Shown: positions 44,601-56,800 of the stretch, in pieces
How the letters are laid out: each line of letters begins with the position of its first letter
How positions within the stretch are numbered: position 1 is the stretch's first letter
Origin: Calonectria ilicicola
Taxonomy: Eukaryota > Ascomycota > Sordariomycetes > Hypocreales > Nectriaceae
Length of the DNA: 64,000 nt
Assembly (NCBI GenBank): GCA_020809705.1
Contig: CP085829.1
Span: forward strand, 2,852,001-2,916,000
Direction: 5' to 3'
Notes under the pieces: model-generated
The model's input: only the letters and a program-made list of their open reading frames with translations
Told to the model about the DNA's origin: nothing
The model's database searches: none
Translations under genes and position numbers: made by a program

Positions 44601-46998
44601 CCATGGCGAGCCCTACACCCTCCTCCGAGATCATTGCCCTGGTAAAAATCGGCATTGTAGCTTCCATACCTGGACGGCCCCCGCGGGTTCCAATCGGCTT
44701 ATCAGTACCTCTGACTCCTCGACCTCGGCCGCAGCACAAGTTGCTTTGGCTGTCCTCATATCAGGGATCCCCCTCCCACCACCTCCTCCGGCCACCCGCC
44801 AATGACATCGATGGGCAACCGATCCACCAGGCGCTCGATTAGTATTGGCAGCGGCCCACTGCACATGCAAACGGGCTCCGGCATCCCAGCCTGTTGGCCG
44901 CTGGGGCTGGCCTTTACCTGCCTTGGGGCCAGCGACCAGGGCACAAGCTAAAGCTTGGTGTCGGGGGCAGCGAGCAGATTCAGATCATGCTAATCGTCCA
45001 ATACAAGCGCTCATGCCACCCACCACCCTCTCAAGCTTCTCGCGTTTCCCTTGAAGATGCCAGGGTCCAGTGTAAATTACGTGCTGCTCCCGCTGCGCAG
45101 CCAAGCACAGGCGCGTGGCGGACAAAAGATACAGGTGCGTGTCGGTCGATACCAGGGCCAGTGCATGTCGGCAGCGAGTTCTGTTCCGCCTGGCAACAGC
45201 CACCTGGCCGAGGCGATTCTAGACAAAACGATCGACACTCTCATCCGCCCCATGTGACGTATCCCATCACTCTGTGGCCCGAATCCTCCGACCTCAAGAC
45301 CGTTGTCCCGTTGAGGCGAACCCGAAGCGAAGCCCCGCTCCGGCTAAGGTGCTGAGACAATTCCGCCAAGTCCCGCCTCTTGACGCGGTGACGGAGACCC
45401 CTCCCACACCCGTCTCAGCCGCTCGCGACAAGCCCAACTAAACTCTACTGCTTCCCATGTTCTGGCAGTTCAGAGCAAGAGACCCCAAATTCAATGCCAA
45501 TGAGCTAGAAACTCAACGGTCGTTCGCATGCGGAGCTTCATCCCAGAAAACACCTGCCCAGACTGCGCCTCGCTCATCTGGGTATGGCGCTGAGTGACAT
45601 GACGGGGTCGTTCTGCGCCACCCCGAGTATCGGATCTTTTTATCGTTTCCCATTACCTAGGAGTGTTTTGGTGACTCTTGACTCCATGCTGTCTGAGAAG
45701 CCCGCAGCATGGTGCATCTCTGCGTGACCAGAAGAAGCACACCTGATGACTTGATTATCGGCCCATTGTTCGGGCGAAACTAGTTCCTCGGCTTCTCGAT
45801 ACCTTGTCTTTTTTTTTTTTCTTTTCTTTTCCTTCCTTCTTGCTCTAGACACACTGATCAGTGAAAGGCATAGCGCATTCCCTGCGCAAGGATTCCCGAA
45901 CCATTGGCTTTCGACCACTGGGCGTCAAGGTGCAATGGGGAGGTCCCTGGGCCCGACAATGACAACAATGGCACCCTCTTAATGCCCTTCCAAGGTTGGC
46001 TTATGGAGAGAAAGGCAGCCGGCATACCCTGGGCATATGTTTGACGGCTGGAATGCATCGTAATCGAAAAGTGCAGATGGCTGGTCGCCTGACACGCAGG
46101 ATGACATTTTACCAAGAGTCCTGCATGTACGGCGCGGAGCCCCATTGAATTGTTCATGACTTTTCTGGGCTATCATCAATCCGCTCCTGCGATGATAGAT
46201 CACGCGCGGGACTTTTTATTTCGGGTGCGGGACTTGAGCATGACGAAGCCTGCCTGAATCCCTCGGGCGCAGTGATGGACGAGTTAAGATCGAGTGATCG
46301 ACTTTTGTGATGTCATTTCAACATTGACTATTGCGAGCGACTCAGCACTGGTTCTAGCATTTCCATTCATGTGATTGCTTCGATACAAGGAACTTTTCCA
46401 CCACGTGGAGTTGTTTTTAACATTCAACTTCAGTTGCATAACAAGATGCAACGGGATGAGAGGAATATGGCCGTCTTGAAAAACTGATTGAAAAAAAAAA
46501 CAAAGACAAGAGCTCAACGCTATTGAACCTTAAACAGTTGAACAATATTGCTTCATTGACTAATCGAGTCGATGAGAGTGGATGTTTACAGATGCGTTGT
46601 CGATTGATGGGGGGGAGGTAGCGGTATTAATCCTCCTGGACTGCAAGCTTGAGTCTTCAAAGGACTCATTCCTACGTAATGTTGTTTTTCGTCGTCTTCT
46701 TTTTTTTTTTTCTTTTTTTTTTTTTTTTGGTGGTTTCTTTCCATCATCACCTCTCGGGTCGTGTGTTTGTTGTTGTCGACGCTGCCACTCCACAGTGGAT
46801 ACAGGAGGACGTTCTCGACCAGCCGCAGCGAAGCTTTGATCAGCCCTTGGGCTCCGAAGGGTTGGGACGGTCCCCACCCGATCTCCCGCGCAAGTACCAG
46901 GATCTGAAAAATCCACATGCAAGGAGGAAGAAACCTGCCTCAACAACAGCGACTATCACGACACCGCCATATCGACTATCCGCACTCATACGCTCAAA
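38651..46998. other. 8.3 kb region without a supported gene
   Basis: Ordinary GC content with many simple repeats. Examples are a CCTCGTCTCG-type tandem at 39725-39769, a CTCCAG-type hexamer array at 41081-41143, an AAAGA-rich run at 41190-41227 and T runs near 46700-46728. The frames seen are short or low complexity. The least repetitive is 42984-43400 (plus, 138 codons), but I recognise nothing in it. Promoter sequence for the downstream dehydrogenase must lie at the right end. Confidence 0.45.
41081..41143. repeat. imperfect CTCCAG hexamer array
   Basis: Roughly ten degenerate copies of CTCCAG/TTCCAG/CTCTAG. Overlapping frames read as poly-Ser or Pro/Ala and are not considered genes. Confidence 0.85.
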
Positions 46999-48045
46999 AT
47001 GGGTGACATGCGATCAATTGTCCAACAGTCCGCCCCCGTCGACGTGACGGCTCCCTACGACCCGTCGACACTCAACGGCAAGACAATCCTTATCACTGGC
47101 GGTGCCAATGGCCTTGGTGCCAACATGGTCCGTCACTGGGCGTCCCAGGGGGCTCACATTGTCATTGGCGACGTAGCAGACAATCAGGGCGAGGAGCTCG
47201 TCGCTTCACTCCGTGCACGCCACCCTTCATCGACCTTTGCTTTTCAGCACTGCGATGTTACCGATTGGGAGTCACAGGTTGAGCTGTTCGAAACAGCGGT
47301 CCGTGTCAGCCCCAGCGGCGCAATCGACATTATAGTGCCCAACGCAGGCATTATTGTGCCCAAGGATGCCTCCATCTTTGAGAACCCAGTGCTGGTTGAT
47401 GGCAAGCTCCCCAAGCCCAGCACCAAGACGTTGGACGTCAACATCACTGGTGTTGCCTTTACCACCCACCTGGCATTATTCCACCTGCCTCGCAACCCGC
47501 GCCCTGATCGATGTATCCTCCTAGTTGGATCTGTCGCATCCATCATGCCTTTGCCCGGCCAGTCGCACTATGCCATGAGCAAGCACGCCGTCTTGGGCCT
47601 CTTCCGTACTCTCCGCGGAACTGCCTTCCAACACGGTATTCGTGTCAACATGATTGCACCCTTTTATACCTCCAAAACCAACATGATGAAACCAGCCGTC
47701 GAGGCCGTTTTCCTTTCAGGTAGCCCGGGCTGCGGTAGCATCGAGAATGTCATTGACGCCGCCACCCGCCTGATTGCTGACGAGGATGTTGTCGGCCGTG
47801 CGCTCGTCATTGGCCCTCACTTAAAAACAAGCGGTGTTGAGGGATCTGAGGCCATTGAGAACATGGCTGTCGCTGACGATGAGGGCGATGGCCAAGGAAG
47901 GGCCATCTGGGAGTGCTACGCCGCTGACTACAACATGGTAGACATGTTTGTGAGGCGCTACCTATATCTCTTATATATTGGAGGGAAAATCAAGGGTTGG
48001 ACCGGCATGTTGAGTGACATTTGGCGATTCATTCGACGTAAGTGA
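46999..48045 (+). CDS. short-chain dehydrogenase/reductase (SDR)
   Basis: A 348 aa frame with a good start context (CAAAATGG). It has the classical SDR layout: the cofactor-binding TGGANGLG at residues 33-40, an acidic residue after the second strand (GDVAD, suggesting NAD preference), CDV at 85-87 and NAG at 115-117. The catalytic set is N148, S178, Y191 and K195 (YAMSK). The C-terminal third is longer than in minimal SDRs and ends in a hydrophobic stretch (YLYLLYIGG) that may contact a membrane or substrate. The overall pattern resembles 15-hydroxyprostaglandin-dehydrogenase-like fungal SDRs; the substrate is unknown. A GTAAGT at 48038 could be an intron donor, so the last residues are uncertain. 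Confidence 0.9.
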   Translation: MGDMRSIVQQSAPVDVTAPYDPSTLNGKTILITGGANGLGANMVRHWASQGAHIVIGDVADNQGEELVASLRARHPSSTFAFQHCDVTDWESQVELFETAVRVSPSGAIDIIVPNAGIIVPKDASIFENPVLVDGKLPKPSTKTLDVNITGVAFTTHLALFHLPRNPRPDRCILLVGSVASIMPLPGQSHYAMSKHAVLGLFRTLRGTAFQHGIRVNMIAPFYTSKTNMMKPAVEAVFLSGSPGCGSIENVIDAATRLIADEDVVGRALVIGPHLKTSGVEGSEAIENMAVADDEGDGQGRAIWECYAADYNMVDMFVRRYLYLLYIGGKIKGWTGMLSDIWRFIRRK

Positions 48046-49530
48046 ATATACTATTACAGTTACCTATCAATCACAAAATGAAAGGTCAGGTGGGCTACGG
48101 ATGCGGATATACACAAGGCCAATATCCCTAGAAAGACCAGATCAGATACGATTGGCAGGAAAAGGAGAAGAAGAAGAGAAAACGCACCAGCTAATAGAAC
48201 CCTCCTATCAAGAAACAAGAAAAAGTACCGGAGTTTGGAAGTAGACAGAAGGCCTCTTTTGGTTTCAATAGTTTGGCGTTTTTTTTGTTTTTTTTTTTTT
48301 AAATTTGGTTTCGAATTGTCCAGCTAGATCTATAAATGAGAAGACGCAAACCATCAAAAACAAGTATGCATTGTGCAACACATGAAGCAATAAATGGGGA
48401 CAGTTGATATGGCCACGGCTTTTTTTTTATGCCGAGCTACGATCGTTTCCATGTTTGGTGTTCTAATTACAGACATGTGGGTTAGGTTCAGCTGCTGCGC
48501 CGCTGAAACGAGGCCCGGCAGTTTGTTCAACACCAGGCTGGATACTCCACATCAGAAAGAGACGGGTTCTACAGCGGGCTTACGACGCCGGCGGTACCTC
48601 AAGCTAGAAATGTACGGTCATGGGATGGAACATCTCAAGGCCCTAACCAGGGGTCTCTTTGCCTCTTTGAGCATCACGAATATTCAAGGCACACGCAGCT
48701 TTCATGTTAACATGCTTCTAGGGCTTGTGCATCAAAATATGCAACCCGATCGAATTCATCGGTATGGGTAACTTGAGACTGCTACAGTCTACTGCCTTTT
48801 CGTCCAGAAAATAACCGCTTGTTCGTCATCCCTAGTGAACAGGAAAAAAAAAAAATAAACAGACCCTTCAACGTGGCCTAAACCTAGTGATGCGTGGAAG
48901 AAAAGAAAAAAGGAAGACATCAAGAATATAAAAGCAGAAATGATGTAATATATAATCCTGACCTGTCACCCCAGGTCTTCGGTTGCCCGCAAAACACCGC
49001 TGACGCCATATTTCTAATGCTGATACAAAAATAACAATCGAAGCCTGATTCGACTCGACCTGGCGAGTCCGAGAGGCTTGGGTATGTTGCGTTCGTTGCT
49101 GATGTCCTCCTCAACCCCCCATCAAGGCCACGACGACTTCGGAGCACGGGGGGGATCCACCAACGGTGACATCGGCATCCTCGAGCTCTCCATTCTGCGT
49201 GGGTCGGTCCCGCCGTAACTGTGTGGGCTAGGCTTAAACGTGTGGACTAGCCCGTCGGGTCGGCCTTTAGCTAGGGGCGTTGCTCGGACCGCGAGGTCCA
49301 TGTGGTGGTTTTTTTTTGTTGAAAAATTCCAATTCGTGGTTGTCGTAGGGTTGGGTGTTTTTTTTTTTTTTTGTTTTTTTTAATGGTTGTGCCCGGATCC
49401 CGCAAGAGTCATAAATATATTGAGAGGGTATGGTATAAATGGAGGGTGAGACAAAGGAAGACATGTTCTTTTTCGCTTGGGTTGCTTGCGGCGTGTGAGG
49501 CGAGTGTGGATACTACGCCGTGCGTATCTT
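48046..49530. other. intergenic between SDR and RSR1 3' ends
   Basis: Both neighbours end here (convergent), so the interval should contain two 3' UTRs. It holds T runs at about 48278-48300 and 49358-49380 and an A run at 48845-48856. A plus-strand frame at 48394-48771 has no recognisable feature. Nothing else was seen. Confidence 0.45.
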
Positions 49531-50700
49531 TCACAGAATAGCACAGCGGGGGGAGTCCTTTCTGCGGCGGCGGCGGCGGCGTTTATGACCGCCATTCATG
49601 TCGTACTTGTAGCCGTCGTCATTCTCATCCATGGCCTGCAGCTCATCATCCCTCCTGAGCATTTGGCGGCACAGATCAATGAAGACCTCATCAACGTTGG
49701 CTGCAGATGCCCCTGTCAGTCACAAATTCGGCTTGCATCAAGAGTGGACTCGCCCCCATCTTGACGTGTGGACGGACTAGTTGATGAAACTCACTTCTTG
49801 TTCGGGCACTAGCCTCATAGTAAGGCGCCCCCCATCGCTGTGAGATGGAGAAGCCCTTGGCTCGGGGCACAGCACGGTTCTCCTCGAGATCTGCCTTGTT
49901 GCCCACAATGACAATGGGTACGTTTTCGTCGTCCTTGATGCGGATGATTTCCTCTCGAAGGCCAGCGAGCTCGCTTAGTGATGACGAGGAAGTGATGGAG
50001 AAGACGAGGAGGAAGCCTTGGCCTGTCTTCATGTAGAGGTCCCGCATGGCGACTAGTTGGTTGTCAGCACCGATGTGGGAGCTTAATCGTTTCGGCGTCG
50101 GGTAGAACCTACCAAACTGTTCGGTGCCGGCGGTGTCAAGGCTGCATGTGTGAGTCAGTTACACAGTTCGCTTTGAGGGGGTGGGAGCGAGAGCGAGCTC
50201 ATCGTCCGAGACAAGAGGCGGCTCACATTTCGAGAACAACTTGGCGGCCCTGTTTGAGCGAGTCAGTCAAAGGGGGGGTTCAGGTGGTGTGGCGCCAGCA
50301 GCATGGCAAAGCTGCAGGCAGGGTTCGAGTGTGATACTTACATCGACCTGGAGCTGTGTGCGATACGAGTCCTCAATGGTAGGGTCATAGCTCTCAATCC
50401 ACTCGTTGTGGACGAATTGGGCTGTGGGATACATGAGCGCGCGTGACACAGAAACGGGAATATGCATATAAGACCAACCTGTTAAACAACTCTTGCCAAC
50501 GCCGCCTAGAGAATGGCGAGTCAGTATGATGCATACGAGGCTGAGGGGAGACGAGAGAATTGGGCCGTGACGGACCTGCACCTAGGACTACTACATGTAG
50601 TTCACGACTACACATATCGTTAGCCAAAAGCTTGATGACGATGGGGGAGGGGCTCGAGTGCCGAGACATACTTGTGTTGGTACTGGTAAGGTCGCGGCAT
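49531..50700 (-). CDS. RSR1: Ras-family small GTPase, Rsr1/Bud1/Krev-1 type
   Basis: Eight exons on the minus strand: 50700-50672, 50607-50576, 50505-50479, 50421-50342, 50249-50227, 50141-50113, 50052-49795 and 49700-49531, giving 215 aa with all phases matching. G1 is GAGGVGKS, spread over exons 2 and 3. Switch I is YDPTIEDSY, the effector region typical of Ras/Rap. G3 is DTAGTEQF, G4 is NKAD and G5 lies in EASARTR. The tail is polybasic (about eight consecutive His/Lys/Arg) and ends CAIL, a CaaX box for prenylation. Leu at the last position favours geranylgeranyl. Fungal Rsr1 marks polarity sites at the plasma membrane and signals to Cdc42. The threonine after Q in DTAGT (in place of Gln61 of Ras) is characteristic of the Rap/Rsr1 branch. 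Confidence 0.94.
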
Positions 50701-51310
50701 GGTGGGCGACTTGGCTGTCGATGGTGAAGTCGAGCACCACCGTTGAGGGAGAGGGTGTGGCTGGAAGGCGCGGGCGAATTCAAAGACGGATGGAGCAGCG
50801 GCTGGAATGCAAAAAAGCTTCCAGGGCGAAGGGAAGTTTTGGGTGGCGACGGCGGAAGACTCGGGAGAAGCGTCGAGAAGAAGTCGAGAAATTCGGGGGC
50901 GAGAGAGGTGCGGTGATGGCTTCACTCGTGAAGCTTTCTGAGCGGTGGAATGAGCGGCGGCGGGTGCGGCAGGCAAGAGAACTGTCGATCGTCGATCGGG
51001 GGGACAAGAGAGGCGTAGAGGTCCGGGAGGGAGATGGGCGCGCGCCGCTGTGCTTCTTGTGTGACGCGGGGAGTTTTTGGCCGGGACAGGGGAGCGACCG
51101 TATGGCAGACAAGATTTCCCGGGGTTGACGGGCCGGGGGAGGGAGGGGGAGAAGTAGAGAGCGAGGGTGAGATGTGAGATTGGGATTAAGATTGAGATTG
51201 AGAGGATGAGAGTTCGAGCTGGAGAGCGTGTGATGGGGATGGGGGGGAGAAAGAAGTGATGCCCTGGGAAAAGTTGGGCCTGGGATGGGATGCCTTATTT
51301 TGACTTCTGG

Positions 51311-51340
51311 CCCTGGACCTGGACCTGGACCTGGACCTGG
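51311..51340. repeat. hexamer microsatellite (CCTGGA)n
   Basis: Almost five tandem copies of CCTGGA, read directly. It lies in the RSR1 upstream region. Confidence 0.9.
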
Positions 51341-52415
51341 GCGGCTAGCCTGTGAATTTTCTTGGGGAAGGCGAATACGGTGGATAGCGGACGGGATGCA
51401 GTGCAGTGATGAGATCGACTCAATCGACGCCGCTTTGGCTGTGGCTGAGGATGCGTAAGAGCTCTTGGGCTCTGGGGCGGAAGGCCAGGCAGAGGGGAGA
51501 AGGTCCCGCGTGGCCCGTGATGGCTGATGGGGGTTATCTGGAGTCCCCGTTCGTCGTCAAGGTCGATAGTAGTGTCAGATGGTGGCTTCCTTAGCGGGTG
51601 GGAACCTGTGCTAACGACACTAGAGTTGTCGTGTTGAAGCTGGCGTTCTAGAACTGGGGATACGACTCGTCCGAGTAGCGTTTTTGTGCCGGGGCTGGAC
51701 TCGATTTATTTTTAAAGGTGGACTGTTTTCCTGGACGCGAGCATGAGAGAGAGAGAGAAGGAGGGAGGGAAAGAGTAGCGAGTATCCCAGGAATCTGGGG
51801 CCGGTCGAGAAACTAGGCGATGGGGAGGATAAAGTAGTCGCAGCCCTGACAAGTGGGGTGGGCGACGAGGCGCTCTATAACAAGCCAGATGGCAAGGGAG
51901 GACCGGCAGGAGTGCGAGGGATGATGTTGAGGCTGAGACCGATGTGGGAGGGGAGAGACAAGAGAGACAAGAGAGCGAGCGAGCGAGCAAGCAAGCCAGC
52001 GGCAAAGGAGGCAACAAGGGAAAAGCAAAAAGATGACAAGACAGAAAAAAAAAAAAAATAAAGTAAAAAAAGGAACCAGAGGAGGAGAACAGGTCAAGAC
52101 AAGCCCCCAACAAGCTGATGGAGGAGGGTTGCTTCCAATAAATAATGATGACTGCTGCCGAGGAGCAAAGAAAAGAAAGTAGACACAGCTCGCCGTGTTG
52201 ACAGTAGAGTGTACGGGGGGAGTGTGCGCCGGAGACAATGTGGGAGGGCGTGTCTCTACACCTTGTTCACTAGGAGGAAACAGGAAAAAGCACACTCGGT
52301 CCAGGTCAAACAAGAGATCAATGGGGCGAGAAGAAAAGAAGAAGAGCGCGAGAGTCAGGAGTCAAGAACAAAAAGCGATCAACCAACACACAAGAGCACG
52401 GTCGGCCGGCGGGGA

Positions 52416-52630
52416 ATGGATCAATGGATCAATGGATGGATGGATGGATCATGGACAGGGAGGGTCGAGGAAAAAAAAGCGAGCAGGGTCCAGGGAGAGA
52501 ACTCACCCGTCAGAGAGTGATGAAAGGAACTACCGAGGAGGACACAGAGCGGGAGCAATAAAAAAAAGATCCTAGCTAGGGAGGAAATGCACAACGCTGG
52601 GCAGGGAGCCAGCCAGCCAGCCAGCCAGCC
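52416..52630. repeat. tetranucleotide repeats (GGAT)n and (AGCC)n
   Basis: GGAT-type repeats at 52416-52450 and AGCC repeats at 52607-52630, separated by purine-rich sequence. Read directly. Confidence 0.85.
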
Positions 52631-53646
52631 GAGAAAAAACGGCGACCAAGCAAAAAATTACCGGGGACGATGAGCAAAAAAAGAATACATGCGGGCAGGG
52701 ATGGGGGTGAGCAGCGGCGTAGCTCCGTCACGCAGCAACAATAATGGAGCAGAGCAAAAAACAAAAACACAAAATGGGCAACAGACTCGCCAGCGACAGT
52801 GGTCAACGGGCACGGCAGTACGCAATACAAAACGGGCGGGCAGACAAGGGTGACGCTGTCCCCAAGAAAGGATATCGGCACTAACCAGCCCAGCAGAGCA
52901 GAGTCCCGAGAGTCAAAAAAGAACGGTCATTGCCGGTTGGGCTGGTTGGTTGGTTGGTGCTCCCCGCAGCCCAATTACGAGACGAATGGAGGAATGAGAA
53001 ACATGAGCTGGATGAATGGGGGCGGGATCCCTCGGAGAGGGTCCTTGGGAAGCAGGGGTTGGCGAGTGAGCAAGGCTTGTTCGCTGTGCATTCATCCATC
53101 TCTCCCTCAGAAAGGCAACATTTGTCGAATACGGGAGGGGATCCCTTGTGCTTTTCTTTTTTCCTATATTCCTTCCCAGCAATCAATCAATCAATGGCCG
53201 TATCTGCAACTCGCTCGTCGCCGACCAGACGCATTGCATCTGTAACAGCGTCCTGTAGGCAGAGGCGGTGCCAGCCATGCGGAATAGGGAAGCTCAATGC
53301 TCGCCCTCTGGGCCCAGGATGGAGCCTGGCTGCTCTGTAGCAGGGCGTGGGTGCTGTCGCTCTCGCCGCGGTGGACAGAGCAGAGTCGAGAACCACCAGC
53401 CCAGCACCTCCAGCTCTCGGCCCAAGCGTCGCCGCATCGCATGTGGACATGGGAAGAAAAGTCTCCGCTGTCTTCCAGGATACCCACGCCAAGCGGTTGG
53501 CGACCTCGCCCACCCACCTCCAAGAGCCCCAGGGTGCCATTTGTCAATGTCAGGTACACAGCTTGAGCCTACAGCCAAGCACCAACCTCGATCTGCACGC
53601 TGCACGCCGCCGCCGCCCACTGCCGGGGCTTTGGCTGTCACAGACA

Positions 53647-53800
53647 CGGACACACACACACACACGCACACACACACACACACACAAAGCATACAGCCCA
53701 GGCCGAGTCTATGTTCCCGGCGCAAGTGAGTGCGTGCGTTGCTCCCGTGGACAAGTCAAAGCTCCCTTGCGCGCACACACACACACACGCACACACACGC
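53647..53800. repeat. (AC)n dinucleotide microsatellites
   Basis: Two AC tracts, about 53647-53686 and 53770-53800, each with occasional ACGC interruptions. The His/Thr-rich frames over them are artefacts of the repeat. Confidence 0.9.
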
Positions 53801-56800
53801 CCTCAGTCTCACTCACTCACCACCTACGTATGCACTATTGTTCGAGCACCGCACGGGAGACGGACAGGGCTAAAATAGGGTCACTAGCAATTTGCAATGT
53901 CGATCCAATCCAAAAAGCCCATTTGCCATTTCCTCTCATAGGGAACCAAGGCCACGGTACCAGGCGTGGGCCGCTACGCAATCCAGCTTGTGCCAGCTAG
54001 CTGGCCCGCACCCTGGCCCCGGGGAGGGAGCCAGAGGCCCGGAAGCCCAAGCAGGGGGACAATAGCGGACGATAGCGGACGACAGCGGGACAGTAGCTGG
54101 GCGAGCTAGCCAAATTCCCATGCCTGAATGGGAACCTCGTCCTCGAAACCCCCCCCCCCCCCGCTTGCTCCACAGCAGCGCCTTCTGGGACGGGCGAGAG
54201 CCAGTAGCGTCCGCGGAGGCAGGGGACGGTAGGCGGACGGGGGGAGGGGGGGCAGCGGGATGTAGACCCGGGGTGTGGCCCAGGGCTTTGTGAATGGCGT
54301 GGCCCCGTTGTGAAGGCGTGCGTGCGTGTGTATGTATGTGTGTGTGTGCATCCCTTGTGCGTGCGCGCCTGTGCTTGTGCCTTACCGATGTTGGCGTGTG
54401 CTCCGGCCAGCGGGCACTCGCCTGTGTCAAGGACCCTTCTCCCCCCCCATGGCCTCCTCTCAGCGAGAGCCGTCCCGAGGGGCGACGATCAAGCAGGGCG
54501 GTGCGCGGGCGGGCAGGGATCCGGGGGACAAGACATTGGGAGAGGATCTGGGATAAACGGCTGGCTGGATCGGGAATGTGTCGAATTGGCAGGCGAGCAG
54601 GGGCTTCACATGGCAATGGCCCGAGGAAACGGGACTTGAATCAAGTGCCCAGCGCCGAGTCAACCGACAATTCAGAGACTGCCTGCGCTGTATTGTTTCG
54701 AATCCAGAGTGAAGCTGGGTCGAGCCACACCGCAGCCCCAAGTAGAGTGGATGCAGGCTACAGCAATCAGAAACACCAACATCACACTCTGTCTGGTCCA
54801 TCCTCTGGCCCATCCTCTGCTGAAATCAAACGCCTCTTCCAATCAAGCATGGGCTTTTTCTTTTCTTTTTAACTTGCTCAATCTAGACACAGGAGCCGGG
54901 GACCGAAACTCACCGGCCGTTACTGCATTGATGCGCCCTTGTAAATCTCGCAGCAATCAAAACGTCGCTGTCTTCTGCCTGCCAAAATGTCCCGTGCCCG
55001 GCTCGGTCGCGGGGCGCGCATCGGTGTGGAGTTGCGCTCCAAAAAGATCCCTCCGCCGAGTTGGCAATAAACGCTGTCACGGACATTGAATCCTGTTTAT
55101 GTCAATAAGCTTTTGAGGGAATAAAAGGGACCAAAAGGAAGGCAAAGACAATACAACGTGTAGGAAAAAACAAATTGCAAATAGCTCGTAAATCAACTTC
55201 TCTTTTTTGACATTTCCACGTATCCAGTCTCTAGTTTGCTGAGCTGCAACCCCTGCACTGACGCCGCGCTGAGCTCGCCTTGACCGAGAGTAGCAAAAAC
55301 TGGGCGGTGGGCGCTCCAGCAGTTTCCTAAACCAGGTAGTCCAAGGTACGACCCTTTTTTTCCCCTCTTGAGCCCTCCATATCTCTCACGCATGCACGCG
55401 GGCCTCATGTTTTCTGCGGCTCTGTTCAGACCAACCCCAGGCACGTGGCGGCACGCATGTAAGCGGGAATGGGGTCATTATTCCTGGTCCCAATCCACCA
55501 GCTGAGCCGGGCCCATCCATACCAATCTTGCGCTTGATGTCTTTTTTTTTTCTTGTTCACGATGCAAGGAGGGGACACGGTGTGGTCCACATTTGATCGA
55601 GATTTGGGGATCTCGCTTCAGCACAGCAAGCAGGAAAAGAAAAAGCGGCACATCAAATCTCACCTCACATGAGTGCTTCGATTATAGCGGGTACAGGGCT
55701 TGCATCGAGTAGAGCAGCCTCGTCTCAGAGCTGAACACGCCACAATCAAACAATGCCCGTGTCGAGACCGCCTCGCCGTTGCTTTTCCCGTCGGCCTTTT
55801 TGTTTCTTTTTCTGTTCTCAGCTCTATCTTTATTCTAAATCCCCTCCCCCCACGTCCTTGTCAAAACATCCTGCGCGATATAAGGAAATAAGTCGGGCAT
55901 TGACTGCCAAGCTCAGCTCCCAGGGTCGACAAAACCTAACAGCCTCGTGAAGCGGGAACAGGCAAAAGCAACGAAACGAGAAGGAAGGACGCGCCTCAGG
56001 CCATGCATGCCAAGTTTTTGTGAACAACATTGCTTATTCCCACAAACCTTGCACCCACCTCACAACTCAACTTGATTGCTCTCCCTCGTCTCAATATTTC
56101 TCCCTCTCCACATTTCCTCCTCCAACCACAACCAAGATGGTGAACCAGCAGATCAGACCTCATTTTCTGACTTCTCATCTTTTCTCAATCACCCGTGCGC
56201 CTCGCCTGTAGCTTTTTGACACCACATGTTTCTTTTTCATGTGTTGACTCCATCGCACTACCAGGGGGGGAAACTATCCTCTGGGCGCCAAGTACATGTG
56301 CTAACCCGGGGTGTATGCATCTCCTTCCCTTTTTTTCTTTTCTTTTTTTTCTTTTTCTTTTTTTGCTTTTGATGAGATTTTTTTTTACCCTCGGTAGATT
56401 GCTTGCGTTGCGCGTCCTCGTCTATCTTTCTTCCGGGACGTGCAGCTTCCAAGGCGGCGGAACGCTGCAGAGCCAGCTTAGTTGGTTTGCAAAACAATGC
56501 AGCTTTGGTCGTCGGCAGTATCAAGCCGGGTATATCCTTGCTTTTGGGGAGGACAACACATGTCCCATGCCCTCGTTTCTCTCTCAGTCCCTGCTGTACC
56601 TGCAGCGCCTGCAATGCGATGCACCGCTGAGTTGGTAAGCTGTAACTCGAAGTCTTCGCAAATGGAGCCTCTTCCTGACCAACTACACCTGTCGTCCGTG
56701 TCACAGCCCTTCCGACTAGCTTGCGTTGTGCGCGTTTGATACATGCACGCTTGCTTTAGACTGTTTGGGGCCCCCGTATGCAGGTTTTAAACGTCTCTCC

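Noticed and set aside
46649..47047. 132-codon frame overlapping the SDR start
   Set aside because: Begins with poly-Phe from a T homopolymer and is out of frame with the SDR; most likely SDR leader sequence.
53268..54000. Overlapping 150-217-codon frames with His/Thr runs
   Set aside because: Produced by (AC)n microsatellites on both strands.
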